From Bacteroides faecichinchillae JCM 17102 (GTDB lineage: Bacteria; Bacteroidota; Bacteroidia; Bacteroidales; Bacteroidaceae): a stretch of 64,000 nt of DNA. The stretch covers positions 96,060 through 160,059 of the forward strand of contig NZ_BAKK01000006.1 in the NCBI RefSeq assembly GCF_000614145.1, read 5' to 3'. The position numbers were made by a program, and so were the translations under genes. Of the stretch, positions 38,315 through 48,532 are shown piece after piece; positions within the stretch are counted from its first letter, which is position 1, and each line of letters opens with the position of its first letter. The notes beneath the pieces were generated by a model, which saw only the letters and a program-made list of their open reading frames with translations, was not told the origin of the DNA and made no database searches.

Positions 38315-40531
38315 TCAGTTTCTTGCCAAGTTAAATCGTACTCCGATATAAGCTTTTGCTCCATGTACAGGTCCCCATATCATTGTTGAATCGAAATTAT
38401 CTCCCCAAGGATTCGAACCATCTATTATAGGATTCTTCTGCTTAAAATTAGTAAGGTTCTCCCCTCCTACATAGATAGACCAGCGACGAAAATAACGGGT
38501 TATCTGTACACTCACTTGTTCGAAACTACCATAGCGGCGCTCCCAAGACAGTCTTCCATCCGTCAATTCATAAGGGGACGGCATTCTGCCACTACCATTA
38601 AGCTGAAGCGTAGCATCAAATTGCCAAATTCCCATTGGAGTCTGGTAGGAAGCAGTCAATAGCCCCTTATACTTACTCGTCAGAGGCTTTTCCATCCGCT
38701 GACCTTTATAGGTAGTTTGTACATCTGTCAATCGATAAGCCCCAGTCAGCGTAAATCCTTTGAAAAAAGGATAGCTCGCTTCTATCTGGAATACATGAGA
38801 ATAGGAACGCCCATCCAAATTATAAAAAGAGACTTCATGCGGATTACTATCCATGTCCACAATTACTTGTTTCAAAAAGTTTGTGTAATAATATTCTGCA
38901 TTGACATTCAATGTCTTTGCAAAGATTGGAATATAAGTAGCTACGCTGGCACCATAGTTCCATGCTTCCTCCATATCCAAATTTTGGAATATCGTTACTT
39001 TTCGACTACTAGAGAGTAAGTAATTGTTTTCAGCTAAAACATGATTTGTCCGATAACCTTTTCCGGCTGAAAAGCGAAAATGAACATATTCATTCGGATT
39101 ATATTTAAGGTGTGCACGCGGAGTCATAAAAAATCCATACTCGCTACTGTAATCTCCACGCAAACCTGCCATAAACATCCACTGGTCATTCAGATTTAGT
39201 GTATATTGCACATAAGCTCCGGGCACAGCTTCTTTATCAAAAGCTTTACGCAAGAGCCCTTCTGCATCATTTTCCAAACGGTAATGTTGGTCAAATGCAT
39301 CATAATTAAAACTCAATCCTGCAGAAATACTATTCTGCTTATTTAATTCCGTCTCAAACATTAATGAAGTATACACATTAGTCTGGTCTACATTATAAAG
39401 TTTCTTTCCATATAATGCATCTTGATTATGCCAGGCAGCAGATAAGATCAACGCTAAATTAGTGTTTTTCTCTTTATTAAAAATATAAGCATTTTTGGTA
39501 AAAAGTTCATAACGATCCATATCAATACCAACTTTATATAATTCTGAAGTTAACATATTTTCATGATGAGTTTGTCCACTGTTTCGACTTTCGGACAAAG
39601 CCTTGAATCCTGCCTGAAAAACGTAATGATCACCCATATATGCCCAACGGTTCCATATATTATATTGTTCCACTTGCGGAATATCTACAAAACCATCATT
39701 ATTGTCATCATGCGCTTTAGTCTCATTCTCGTAATGTACCAATAAAGAGGTGCTCCAACGTTTGGAAATCTTCAAAGTAGCATCTGCATTCGCTTCATAA
39801 CGGTTGGTAGAACTCGCAAAAAGATTGGCAAATACCCAATCAGCTTCCGGCAATTGCGGTTTCTTAAACTCTACATTAATTTGCCCGGTAATGGCTTCAT
39901 AACCATTTTTTACGGAAGAGGTTCCTTTTGAGACCTGTATACTTTGCATCCAAGGCCCTGGAACATATCCTAATCCATAAGGAGAAGCAGCTCCACGATA
40001 GTTCGGAATATTCTCTGTAAGCATTTGTACGTAGGTACCGGACAAGCCTAAAAGTTTTATTTGCTTTGCTCCTGTCGCTGCGTCCGAATAGCTAACATCC
40101 ACCGAAGGATTCGTTATAAAACTTTCTCCCAGATTACAACAAGCTGCTCTGCTCAATTCCGCACTAGTTATGATATCTTCATTAAGAACACTATTACGTA
40201 TCTTCATTGTTCCCATCTTGCGTCTAACGACACTGATCTCATTTAAATCTACTCCATCTTGAAGTACAATATCCAACTCATCATTTTTATCACTAACATG
40301 AATTGTATCATTCTGGAAGCCTATAAAACTCACTACCAACATATGTTCTTTTGCTGGTTTATGAATAGAAAAGCTACCATCTTCTTTTGTGGTTACACCT
40401 TGTCCTGTATTCAACCAAAAAATATTTGCTCCAAGAATCGGTTCTCCAGTATTATCTTTTACTATTCCTCGCACTTGCCCACAGATATCAAATGCTAACA
40501 GCGAGAATAAACTTAATATTATATATTTCAT
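38315..40531 (-). CDS. TonB-dependent receptor, probably copper-linked
   Basis: A 738-residue outer-membrane receptor: signal peptide 1-18, a carboxypeptidase-regulatory domain (VRGIVKDNTGEPILGANIFW), a plug with VSKGTSSVKNGYEAITGQIN, and a 22-strand barrel ending AYIGVRFNLARN. Position between a Cys-rich protein and an HMA protein in a CopA operon suggests copper or a copper chelate as ligand, but this is context only. Confidence 0.88.
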   Translation of the reverse strand: MKYIILSLFSLLAFDICGQVRGIVKDNTGEPILGANIFWLNTGQGVTTKEDGSFSIHKPAKEHMLVVSFIGFQNDTIHVSDKNDELDIVLQDGVDLNEISVVRRKMGTMKIRNSVLNEDIITSAELSRAACCNLGESFITNPSVDVSYSDAATGAKQIKLLGLSGTYVQMLTENIPNYRGAASPYGLGYVPGPWMQSIQVSKGTSSVKNGYEAITGQINVEFKKPQLPEADWVFANLFASSTNRYEANADATLKISKRWSTSLLVHYENETKAHDDNNDGFVDIPQVEQYNIWNRWAYMGDHYVFQAGFKALSESRNSGQTHHENMLTSELYKVGIDMDRYELFTKNAYIFNKEKNTNLALILSAAWHNQDALYGKKLYNVDQTNVYTSLMFETELNKQNSISAGLSFNYDAFDQHYRLENDAEGLLRKAFDKEAVPGAYVQYTLNLNDQWMFMAGLRGDYSSEYGFFMTPRAHLKYNPNEYVHFRFSAGKGYRTNHVLAENNYLLSSSRKVTIFQNLDMEEAWNYGASVATYIPIFAKTLNVNAEYYYTNFLKQVIVDMDSNPHEVSFYNLDGRSYSHVFQIEASYPFFKGFTLTGAYRLTDVQTTYKGQRMEKPLTSKYKGLLTASYQTPMGIWQFDATLQLNGSGRMPSPYELTDGRLSWERRYGSFEQVSVQITRYFRRWSIYVGGENLTNFKQKNPIIDGSNPWGDNFDSTMIWGPVHGAKAYIGVRFNLARN

Positions 40532-40679
40532 TTATTTTATTTTCGAGATACAAAAATAGATTACTTCTAATGCAACCAAGTTGCATTACTTTACTCTTGG
40601 CCTAATTAACCAAAAGTAAAAACGCAGATTAACGCTGACCCTATTCAAGAATCCACGTCGGAAAAATATAAGATGTAAG

Positions 40680-41075
40680 CTAAATAATAAGTACAGAATG
40701 TAGTGCCAACCTCTGTCGAGAGCAGACATGTGGCGGATCACAAAAACAAGAATAGACTTCCGAATAGTCCATATATATCGAAGCCATCCATTCATTTATC
40801 TGTCCATAAAATAATGCAATCACCGGAGCAGAAACTGTCATCTCGGAAGTGTGCTTCATCAAATCAATCTTGTAAATAGTAGCTGTACAGCCTTCTTTCT
40901 TACAATCTTTTTTTGAATCACAAGAATGAATTTTCCGGCATTTAGAACAACCATCCATACAACTCTGCGCACTCTCACAACGAACACAGCAATAATGTAT
41001 AATAGACACTCCTACTCCTGAATAAATTATCAGAAGAGAAAGAAACATTACTATTATGTAAGATAGTTTTTTCAT
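40680..41075 (-). CDS. HYC_CC_PP-type Cys-rich small protein
   Basis: The start is ATG 41075 (MKKLSYIIVMFLSLLI), because the -7 box lies just upstream. The 131 residues have an N-terminal hydrophobic anchor or signal, IIHYCCVRCESAQSC with two further Cys clusters (CSKC and SCDSKKDCKKEGC), and a C-terminal CDPPH. This matches the Bacteroidetes HYC_CC_PP family. At least ten cysteines suggest metal binding; it heads the copper operon. Confidence 0.75.
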   Translation of the reverse strand: MKKLSYIIVMFLSLLIIYSGVGVSIIHYCCVRCESAQSCMDGCSKCRKIHSCDSKKDCKKEGCTATIYKIDLMKHTSEMTVSAPVIALFYGQINEWMASIYMDYSEVYSCFCDPPHVCSRQRLALHSVLII

Positions 41076-41083
41076 TATGGGGA

Positions 41084-41091
41084 CAAAGATA
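41084..41091 (-). promoter_or_regulatory. -7 promoter box of the copper operon
   Basis: CAAAGATA (TATCTTTG) ends nine bases before the first ATG of the operon, leaving almost no leader. Confidence 0.55.
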
Positions 41092-41205
41092 AAGATAAAA
41101 ACAGAGAGCCCTATATTTTTAACAATAATAATGAGATAGATTGATATACTGTTCGAAATACCTAATATTTTTCCTTTTTTATTCGTCGGATTCGGTAAAT
41201 TCATT

Positions 41206-41213
41206 TATATTTG
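41206..41213 (+). promoter_or_regulatory. -7 promoter box of the DUF3298 lipoprotein gene
   Basis: TATATTTG matches TAnnTTTG and lies 49 bases before ATG 41262, which excludes an upstream TTG start at 41211. Confidence 0.55.
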
Positions 41214-41261
41214 TCGATAAGGAAAGAGACAACAAATATAGAATTTATAGTAAAAACGAGT

Positions 41262-42113
41262 ATGAAAAAACAATATGTCAGCCTGCTTGCGATTATCCTT
41301 TCGGCTAGCGGCTTTTTGTTTTCTTGTCATGACAAGATGAACAAAAATACAGGAGCATTAAAATTCGATAGTATTCAGGTAAACGAAACTGTACATCTCT
41401 TTAATGATACAGCTAAACCTGCATGTAACATAGTTGTTAATTTCACTTATGCTGTTAAGTCATCAGATCCGATTTTAAAAGATAGTATCAACTCCTACTT
41501 CATTTCCACTTTCTTCAGTGATAAATACATTGGAGAACAACCTAAGAAAATCGTGAAAGAGTATACTGACGAATATATCAACACATATCTTCATGATCAA
41601 GAACCGATGTATCTGGAAAGTGAAAAAAACAAAGATGACGAATCGGCAATAGGATCATGGTATTCTTTCTATAAAAGTCTCGAAAGCCGTGTACAACTTT
41701 ATGAGAAAGACCTTCTCGTTTACCGCATTGACTATAACGAATACACTGGAGGGGCTCATGGCATGTACATGACTACTTATCTAAATATGGACCTTACCTT
41801 AATGCGTCCACTTCGTTTGGACGATCTTTTCGTTGGGGACTACAAAGATGCGCTGACTGACCTGATTTGGAATCAATTAATGGCCGAAAACAATGTAACG
41901 ACCCATGAAGCTCTAGAAGACTTAGGATATGCTTCTACAGGGGACATTACCCCTATAGAGAACTTTTATTTGAGTAAGGATGGCATTACCTTCTACTATA
42001 ATATATATGATATCACACCGTACTCTATGGGACCGGTCAAAATAACTATCCCTTTCTCCATGATGGAGCACTTGTTAGGTAGCAATCCGATTCTGGGAGA
42101 TTTGAAAAGCTAA
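41262..42113 (+). CDS. DUF3298/DUF4163-type lipoprotein
   Basis: A 283-residue protein from ATG 41262. A lipoprotein signal ends SGFLFSC (Cys22). The mature part has a DUF4163-like beginning (PACNIVVNFTYAVKSSDPIL) and a DUF3298 domain (EYTGGAHGMYMTTYLNMDL, LRLDDLFVG, YYNIYDITPYSMGPVKITIP), as in RsiV-like and PdaC-like envelope proteins that bind lysozyme or peptidoglycan. Role here unknown. It precedes rsmG by 38 bases. Confidence 0.85.
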   Translation: MKKQYVSLLAIILSASGFLFSCHDKMNKNTGALKFDSIQVNETVHLFNDTAKPACNIVVNFTYAVKSSDPILKDSINSYFISTFFSDKYIGEQPKKIVKEYTDEYINTYLHDQEPMYLESEKNKDDESAIGSWYSFYKSLESRVQLYEKDLLVYRIDYNEYTGGAHGMYMTTYLNMDLTLMRPLRLDDLFVGDYKDALTDLIWNQLMAENNVTTHEALEDLGYASTGDITPIENFYLSKDGITFYYNIYDITPYSMGPVKITIPFSMMEHLLGSNPILGDLKS

Positions 42114-42151
42114 AAAGTCATAATTGATAAATTATAATTTAAAACAAGAAA

Positions 42152-42772
42152 GTGGAAATCATTCTTAAATATTTTCCGAACCTCACGAAAGAGCAGTGCA
42201 AACAGTTTGCTGCTCTATACGACCTCTATATTGATTGGAATTCTAAAATCAATGTGATCTCTCGCAAAGATATCGAGAACTTATACGAGCATCATGTACT
42301 CCATTCATTAGGTATCGCCAAAGTGATCCAATTCCATCCCGGTACTAGTGTCATGGATCTTGGTACGGGGGGAGGTTTTCCTGGCATTCCTTTGGCAATT
42401 CTATTTCCTGAGGTAAAATTTCATATGGTAGACAGTATTGGTAAAAAAGTACGTGTAGCAACAGAAATAGCCAATGCTATTGGATTGAAGAATGTCACTT
42501 TCCGTCATGCGCGTGCCGAAGAGGAAAAACAAGAGTTTGATTTTGTTGTAAGCCGCGCCGTTATGCCTTTGCCTGATTTAATAAAAATCATAAGAAAAAA
42601 TATATCTCCCAAACAGCAGAATGCTCTACCCAACGGATTAATCTGTCTTAAAGGGGGCGAGCTAGAACATGAAACAATGCCATTCAAGCATAAAGTTGTG
42701 ATGAGCAACCTTAGTGACAATTTTGGAGAAGAATTCTTTAAAACCAAAAAGGTAGTGTATGTCCCACTTTAA
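42152..42772 (+). CDS. rsmG: 16S rRNA (guanine527-N7)-methyltransferase RsmG
   Basis: A 206-residue SAM-dependent methyltransferase that modifies 16S rRNA G527. LYIDWNSKINVISRKDIENL is the N-terminal signature, VMDLGTGGGFPGIPLAI (about 68-84) the SAM loop, then DSIGKKVRV, HARAEE and DFVVSRAV. The best start is GTG 42152; no upstream ATG fits the family N-terminus. Confidence 0.95.
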   Translation: MEIILKYFPNLTKEQCKQFAALYDLYIDWNSKINVISRKDIENLYEHHVLHSLGIAKVIQFHPGTSVMDLGTGGGFPGIPLAILFPEVKFHMVDSIGKKVRVATEIANAIGLKNVTFRHARAEEEKQEFDFVVSRAVMPLPDLIKIIRKNISPKQQNALPNGLICLKGGELEHETMPFKHKVVMSNLSDNFGEEFFKTKKVVYVPL

Positions 42773-42793
42773 AGAGAAATCATTATTAAAACC

Positions 42794-43432
42794 ATGAAAA
42801 TAAAGAGATTTGAATTTAATATGTTTCCTGTAAACTGTTATGTTATATGGGACGAAACTAAAGAAGCCGTGGTTATTGACCCCGGTTGCTTTTATGATGA
42901 AGAGAAACAGACTTTAAAGAACTTTATCCTTACTAATAATCTGAATGTAAAGCATTTACTAAACACTCACCTACACTTGGACCATATTTTCGGCAATCCG
43001 TTTATGCTGAAAGAATTCGGTCTGTCGGCAGAAGCTAATAAAGCGGATGAGTATTGGATTGACGAAGCTCCCAAACAAAGCCGTATGTTTGGTTTCCAAT
43101 TACAGGAAGAGCCTGTTCCACTAGGTAAATACCTTCATGACGGAGATATCATAACTTTCGGAAATACAAAACTGGAAGCTATTCATGTACCAGGTCATTC
43201 CCCAGGAAGTTTGGTTTATTATTGCAAAGAAGATAATTGTATGTTTTCAGGAGACGTATTATTCCAAGGAAGTATCGGTCGTGCTGACCTCACAGGAGGA
43301 AACTTTGACGAACTAATAGAGCATATTTGCAGCCGTTTGTTCGTACTTCCCAATGAAACAGTTGTTTATCCGGGACATGGCGCACCTACTACTATCGGTA
43401 TGGAGAAAGCAGAGAATCCTTTTTTTAGGTAA
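42794..43432 (+). CDS. MBL-fold metallohydrolase (glyoxalase II-like)
   Basis: A 212-residue metallo-beta-lactamase-fold hydrolase with HTHLHLDHIFG (HxHxDH, about 57-67), HVPGHSPGSLVYY, SGDVLFQGSIGRADL and YPGHGAPT, the full set of metal ligands. Probably a thioester hydrolase of the glyoxalase II/YcbL group. It lies 21 bases after rsmG in the same operon. Confidence 0.9.
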   Translation: MKIKRFEFNMFPVNCYVIWDETKEAVVIDPGCFYDEEKQTLKNFILTNNLNVKHLLNTHLHLDHIFGNPFMLKEFGLSAEANKADEYWIDEAPKQSRMFGFQLQEEPVPLGKYLHDGDIITFGNTKLEAIHVPGHSPGSLVYYCKEDNCMFSGDVLFQGSIGRADLTGGNFDELIEHICSRLFVLPNETVVYPGHGAPTTIGMEKAENPFFR

Positions 43433-43490
43433 ATTGCTTCTGAAGCTACCTGATAATAGCAATAATCAGAAAATGAAAAAGCATGGAGCT

Positions 43491-43576
43491 GACTAAAAAG
43501 ATAGAACCTCTTATCTTCCCTACTATAAATATCTACAGAGAATGTAAACAATGAGTATTCAGACTTTTTAGTCAAC
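43491..43576. other. Spaced inverted repeat upstream of gcvP
   Basis: TGACTAAAAAG (about 43492) and CTTTTTAGTCA (about 43565) are perfect inverted copies separated by about 62 bases, within the 177-base gap before gcvP. It may be a regulator site or part of a leader. I see no glycine-riboswitch motifs. Confidence 0.4.
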
Positions 43577-43609
43577 ACCCGCAAAATAAGACTTTAAATT
43601 AATACATGT

Positions 43610-46450
43610 ATGGACAATACTGAAACATCCAGAAATCCCTTCTCCTTTGTTGGAGAAAACTGGGGAACAACTTTTGCAAGCCGTCATATCGGTATCAATG
43701 AAGAAGATATCAGTGTGATGCTCCGTAAAATTGGCGTAAATTCATTAGATGAATTAATTGATCAAACAATTCCCGCCAATATCCGACTAAAAACACCATT
43801 GGCATTGACACCTCCACTTACGGAATATGAGTTCAGCCGTCACATTTCAGCGCTTGCAAACAAAAATAAATTATATGCTACCTATATCGGTATGGGATGG
43901 TATAATACCATCACTCCTGCCGTTATCCAACGAAATGTATTTGAAAATCCTGTATGGTACACGTCCTATACTCCTTATCAAACGGAAGTATCACAAGGAC
44001 GATTGGAAGCACTGATGAATTTTCAGACAGCAATCTGTGACCTCACAGCCATGCCACTAGCCAACTGCTCGTTACTGGACGAGGCAACCGCTGCTGCCGA
44101 AGCTGTTACCATGATGTATTCCTTACGATCACGTGCACAGCAAAAAGCAGGTGCAAATGTCGTTTTTGTCGATGAAAACATCTTTCCACAAACATTGGCA
44201 GTAATGACCACACGTGCCATTCCCCAAGGGATTGAGTTACGAATTGGAAAATATAAAGAATTCGAACCGACACCAGAAGTTTTCGCTTGTATATTGCAAT
44301 ATCCCAATTCTAATGGAAACGTAGAAGACTATGCTGCATTTACTGAAAAAGCACATGCTGCGGAATGTAAAGTTGCCGTTGCAGCAGATATTCTCAGCCT
44401 TGCTTTATTGACTCCTCCGGGAGAATGGGGAGCTGATATCGCATTTGGAACCACACAACGTTTTGGAACACCGATGTTCTATGGAGGTCCTTCAGCTGCT
44501 TATTTTGCTACACGCAACGAGTATAAACGAAATATGCCGGGACGAATCATCGGATGGTCCAAAGATAAATACGGAAAACTCTGTTACCGCATGGCTTTAC
44601 AAACCCGCGAACAGCATATTAAACGAGAAAAGGCAACCTCAAATATCTGCACAGCACAAGCATTACTAGCTATGATGGCAGGTTTCTATGCAGTTTATCA
44701 TGGACAAGAGGGTATCCGAACGATTGCATCGCGTATTCATAGTATCGCTGTTTTGCTCGAAAAACAACTGAAAAAATTTGGTTATACACAAGTCAATGCA
44801 AACTATTTTGATACTCTTCGTTTCGAACTCCCTGAACAAACTTCCGCTCAACAGATACGTACTATTGCACTAAGCAAAGAAGTCAATCTACGTTACTATG
44901 ACAACGGAAATGTCGGCTTCAGCATTGATGAAACTACAGATATTGCTGCTACCAATGTACTACTTTCCATTTTTGCCATCGCTGCTGGAAAAGACTATCA
45001 GAAAATAGAAGAAGTACCGGAGAAATGGAATATTGACAAGTCACTAAAACGTTCATCATCTTTTCTGACGCATGAGGTATTCTGTAAATATCACACAGAA
45101 ACAGAAATGATGCGATATATCAAACGTCTGGATCGGAAAGATATATCACTCGCACACTCCATGATTTCACTAGGATCGTGTACAATGAAACTGAATGCAG
45201 CAGCAGAAATGCTACCTCTGAGTTGTCCGGAATTTATGAGTATGCATCCGTTGGTTCCTGAAGAACAGGCAGAAGGGTATCGTGAATTAATCAATAATCT
45301 TGGTAATGACTTAAAAATTATCACTGGATTTGCAGGAGTAAGTTTACAACCTAATTCAGGTGCTGCGGGAGAATATGCAGGCCTTCGTGTTATCCGTACC
45401 TACCTCGAAAGTATCGGTCAGGGATATCGTAACAAAATATTAATTCCGGCTTCTGCTCATGGAACAAATCCGGCTTCTGCTGTTCAGGCAGGTTTCGATA
45501 CTGTTATCTGTGCATGCGATGAACATGGAAATGTGGACATGAATGACCTTCGTGCAAAAGCAGAAGAGAACAAAGGCGAGTTGGCTGCACTGATGATTAC
45601 TTATCCCTCCACACATGGTATCTTTGAAACAGAAATAAAAGAAATCTGTGACATTATCCATAGCTGCGGTGCACAAGTCTATATGGATGGTGCAAACATG
45701 AATGCACAAGTCGGACTTACAAATCCAGGATTTATCGGTGCAGACGTTTGTCACTTAAATCTGCACAAAACATTTGCTTCACCTCACGGTGGAGGAGGTC
45801 CGGGGGTAGGTCCTATTTGTGTAGCTAAGCATTTAGTTCCTTTCCTCCCTGGACATAGCATTTTCGGTAATTCTCAAAATCAGGTATCTTCTGCTCCATT
45901 CGGTAGTGCAGGTATTTTGTCTATTACTTATGGATATATTCGAATGATGGGAACGCAAGGTCTTACTCAGGCTACCAAGATAGCTATCTTGAATGCTAAT
46001 TATCTGGCTGCTTGTTTAAAAGACACTTACGGAATAGTATATCGAGGAGCTAAAGGTTTCGTAGGTCATGAAATGATTCTGGAATGTCGCAAACTGCACG
46101 AAGAAACCGGAATATCAGAAAATGATATTGCCAAACGCCTCATGGATTACGGTTATCACGCACCTACCCTATCTTTCCCTGTTCATGGTACACTGATGAT
46201 TGAACCGACAGAAAGTGAGAGTCTTTTTGAACTGGATAATTTCGTGAATGTAATGCTTACTATCTGGGAGGAAATCCAAGAAGTGAAAAATGGCGAAACA
46301 GACAAAAACGACAATGTTTTGGTGAATGCTCCTCATCCGGAATATGAAGTAGTCAGTGATCATTGGGAACACTGCTATTCACGAGAAAAGGCAGCATACC
46401 CGATTGAAAGCGTACGTGAAAATAAATTTTGGGTAAATGTAGCCGGGTAG
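43610..46450 (+). CDS. gcvP: Glycine dehydrogenase (decarboxylating), P-protein
   Basis: A 946-residue fused P-protein of the glycine cleavage system, which decarboxylates glycine and passes the aminomethyl group to lipoyl-GcvH. The N-terminal half has FASRHIGINEEDISVML and YTPYQTEVSQGRLEALMNFQ. The C-terminal half has SLGSCTMKLNAAAEMLP and the PLP-binding CHLNLHKTFASPHGGGGPG (Lys near 719). Other gcv genes are not in the window; lipB provides the lipoylation step. Confidence 0.97.
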   Translation: MDNTETSRNPFSFVGENWGTTFASRHIGINEEDISVMLRKIGVNSLDELIDQTIPANIRLKTPLALTPPLTEYEFSRHISALANKNKLYATYIGMGWYNTITPAVIQRNVFENPVWYTSYTPYQTEVSQGRLEALMNFQTAICDLTAMPLANCSLLDEATAAAEAVTMMYSLRSRAQQKAGANVVFVDENIFPQTLAVMTTRAIPQGIELRIGKYKEFEPTPEVFACILQYPNSNGNVEDYAAFTEKAHAAECKVAVAADILSLALLTPPGEWGADIAFGTTQRFGTPMFYGGPSAAYFATRNEYKRNMPGRIIGWSKDKYGKLCYRMALQTREQHIKREKATSNICTAQALLAMMAGFYAVYHGQEGIRTIASRIHSIAVLLEKQLKKFGYTQVNANYFDTLRFELPEQTSAQQIRTIALSKEVNLRYYDNGNVGFSIDETTDIAATNVLLSIFAIAAGKDYQKIEEVPEKWNIDKSLKRSSSFLTHEVFCKYHTETEMMRYIKRLDRKDISLAHSMISLGSCTMKLNAAAEMLPLSCPEFMSMHPLVPEEQAEGYRELINNLGNDLKIITGFAGVSLQPNSGAAGEYAGLRVIRTYLESIGQGYRNKILIPASAHGTNPASAVQAGFDTVICACDEHGNVDMNDLRAKAEENKGELAALMITYPSTHGIFETEIKEICDIIHSCGAQVYMDGANMNAQVGLTNPGFIGADVCHLNLHKTFASPHGGGGPGVGPICVAKHLVPFLPGHSIFGNSQNQVSSAPFGSAGILSITYGYIRMMGTQGLTQATKIAILNANYLAACLKDTYGIVYRGAKGFVGHEMILECRKLHEETGISENDIAKRLMDYGYHAPTLSFPVHGTLMIEPTESESLFELDNFVNVMLTIWEEIQEVKNGETDKNDNVLVNAPHPEYEVVSDHWEHCYSREKAAYPIESVRENKFWVNVAG

Positions 46451-46586
46451 ATAATACACTGGGAGACCGCAAGTTATTACCAACACGCTACGAGACATTC
46501 GAATAGATTTACTCTATCTATCAACGAAGCAAAAAAACTGTCCCCCTAAAAAGATTCTAAAATAGATACTTTCTGTTATAATTAAT

Positions 46587-46632
46587 AAAGTGCACCTTAA
46601 AAGTAGATAAAGAAACTTATAAGGTGCACTTT
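46587..46632. terminator. Hairpin between gcvP and the nitroreductase
   Basis: AAAGTGCACCTTA (46587-46599) and TAAGGTGCACTTT (46620-46632) pair perfectly across 20 bases, in the gap between convergent genes. Probably bidirectional. Confidence 0.7.
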
Positions 46633-46714
46633 ACATAAGTTCCAGAATAACATTGACCGATCCCCAAGCTCATGAATATTCATCCTAGGGTTATTGAAGT
46701 AATGCAGGAATCTC

Positions 46715-47283
46715 TTATTTTACAATCGTCACCGTTCCGACTTTTACTGTCTTTTCTTTCTTCGGTATCTGCGGATCGGCAAATCCTAATGCAACACAAC
46801 CATATACTTTATGATTTTCAGGAACACCTAAAGAGGTAATAAACTCCCGTACTTCCGGATCATCGCAAGTTGTTCCAAGTTGATTAATCCAGCAAGAACC
46901 AATACCCAAGGAAGTTGCGGCTAAAAACATATTCTCAATAGCACAAGCACAATCCATACCAGCCCACCATTGATAGATTCGTTAGATACAATCACTAAAG
47001 TTGGTGCATGATAATAACAACAATAGCTTTGATTATGTCCACGTTCCTGCATACGTTGATCATCACTTTTGACAAATGCCCCTTTGATGCGGTTATTCAA
47101 TTCAGTAAGTTTATCGGTGTTCTGAATAGCAGTGAAATGCCATGATTCATAATGCATTCCGTTTGGAGCATAAGTAGCTGCTTCCAAAATAGTTTGCAAA
47201 TTCTCGTAAGATATTTGCTGATCTGTATAAGCTCGCACACTACGCCGCGCTTTAATATTTTCTAAAACTTCATTTGTCTTCAT
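46715..47283 (-). pseudogene. Nitroreductase family protein, one-base frameshift
   Basis: An FMN-dependent nitroreductase. The first frame (47283 on) has NIKARRSVRAYTDQQISYEN, AATYAPNGMHYESWHF, and APTLVIVSNESI, then loses frame near 46960. With one added base it continues WWAGMDCACAIENMFLAATS, LGIGSCWINQLG, YGCVALGFADPQIPKKEKTV to 46715, about 189 residues. Substrate unknown (quinones, nitroaromatics or flavin reduction). Alone on its transcript. Confidence 0.83.
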
Positions 47284-47434
47284 ACTTCTATCTCATTTCT
47301 GAATAATTTATTTTTACTTTTCCAGATACTTCCAGCTCCATTACAATCTAGTTCAAGTCCATTTTCATACGAATAATCTAGACAATACAATTATACAAAA
47401 CCAGATTTTTCCTAAATAATTAATTCAGTTACAC

Positions 47435-48520
47435 TTATCGTTTCGTCAATCCAATCTTAGCATTCAATTTAAAATAATACGTACCATTCTCTTTTTCCAG
47501 AAAGCCGTATTTATCTTTATCCAACGATCCTTTCTCCAAACGTGAATTCCAGAAAAGAAAATCTTCCATCATCTGTTTTTCTGATTTATGATAACATAGC
47601 ACATTACCACTTCCATCCATTAGTAATATCCCTTCTACAGCAGAATCCTGCCCGTTATATATTTTTGCAGGACGCATCCCCAATGCTAATGCCATAAGGA
47701 ACTGCTTTATCTTAAACTCATAAAAACAATGTTTATTAATCAATTCATCTTTTATCTTTAAAGGATTGATTTGCTTAATAAGGCCAGTTAATTCACTGAT
47801 ACGAGTCACATTATCTAAGTGCATAATACGTACCATTTCAGCCAGCACTCGTGGAAAATGTAAATCAATCATCGACAAATTACTACGAAATACCCGATCA
47901 GCTACATCTGAATATTTAAGCACACCACCCAAACGCTCAATCATCATGATTCGCTCAGCCACCTCAGTCGGCGATTCCGGTAATGCATTAATCTTATTTA
48001 CTGTGGGAGTAGCAAATTTGATTCCACTCTGTTCCAGCTTCAAGTTTGCGGCACGTCCCCCATCTAACAACGGATTCATAACACTCAACCGCGAGCGTAC
48101 AATAAATCCGCTCAGAGGTGCTTCAGGATGCCAGAAAGCAATAGAAAAATCTGTGCGGTCTTCCGTTTTCGCCTCCAAATCAAAGATAGCCACTTCATCC
48201 AGAAACTCTTCCACTCCGGCCGGAGAAGTTACTTCATTCCCCGATGAACTCTTTACAGCTTGTATTATCAAATCTGCTACTATACTAAAATCTTCACGAG
48301 GTATAGATCTAGTACTGTTCTCACTTTCGATACGAATATCTTCTTTTTCTATATAATAACGACGTGTACCATCATGTTCTGCACGCTGAATCATAGCAAT
48401 AGGCCAACATATACTTCCTTTTTTCGCATCAACTGTACCTAATGCCACTTTTCCGTCAGCAAGTAAACGGAAGAAGGTTACTAGTTCACACCATTCTCTT
48501 TTTGTTGCTTCAAATGCCAT
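47435..48520 (-). CDS. HpaII-like restriction-endonuclease-fold protein
   Basis: A 361-residue cytoplasmic protein resembling the HpaII restriction-enzyme family from memory: N-terminal KREWCELVTFFRLLADGKVA and a central block DFSIAFWHPEAPLSGFIVRS followed by LLDGGRAANL. In HpaII the equivalent of GFIVRS is GFSIKS, so the PD-(D/E)xK lysine looks replaced by Arg142. No DNA methyltransferase is adjacent, and CCGG (the HpaII site) is common in this window. It follows yigZ by 12 bases. It may be a solitary or repurposed nuclease fold; function unproven. Confidence 0.65.
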   Translation of the reverse strand: MAFEATKREWCELVTFFRLLADGKVALGTVDAKKGSICWPIAMIQRAEHDGTRRYYIEKEDIRIESENSTRSIPREDFSIVADLIIQAVKSSSGNEVTSPAGVEEFLDEVAIFDLEAKTEDRTDFSIAFWHPEAPLSGFIVRSRLSVMNPLLDGGRAANLKLEQSGIKFATPTVNKINALPESPTEVAERIMMIERLGGVLKYSDVADRVFRSNLSMIDLHFPRVLAEMVRIMHLDNVTRISELTGLIKQINPLKIKDELINKHCFYEFKIKQFLMALALGMRPAKIYNGQDSAVEGILLMDGSGNVLCYHKSEKQMMEDFLFWNSRLEKGSLDKDKYGFLEKENGTYYFKLNAKIGLTKR

Positions 48521-48532
48521 ATATTTCTGTTT

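Noticed and set aside
43433..43609. Glycine riboswitch before gcvP
   Set aside because: I could not find the paired helices or conserved glycine-aptamer bases; only a spaced inverted repeat is visible.
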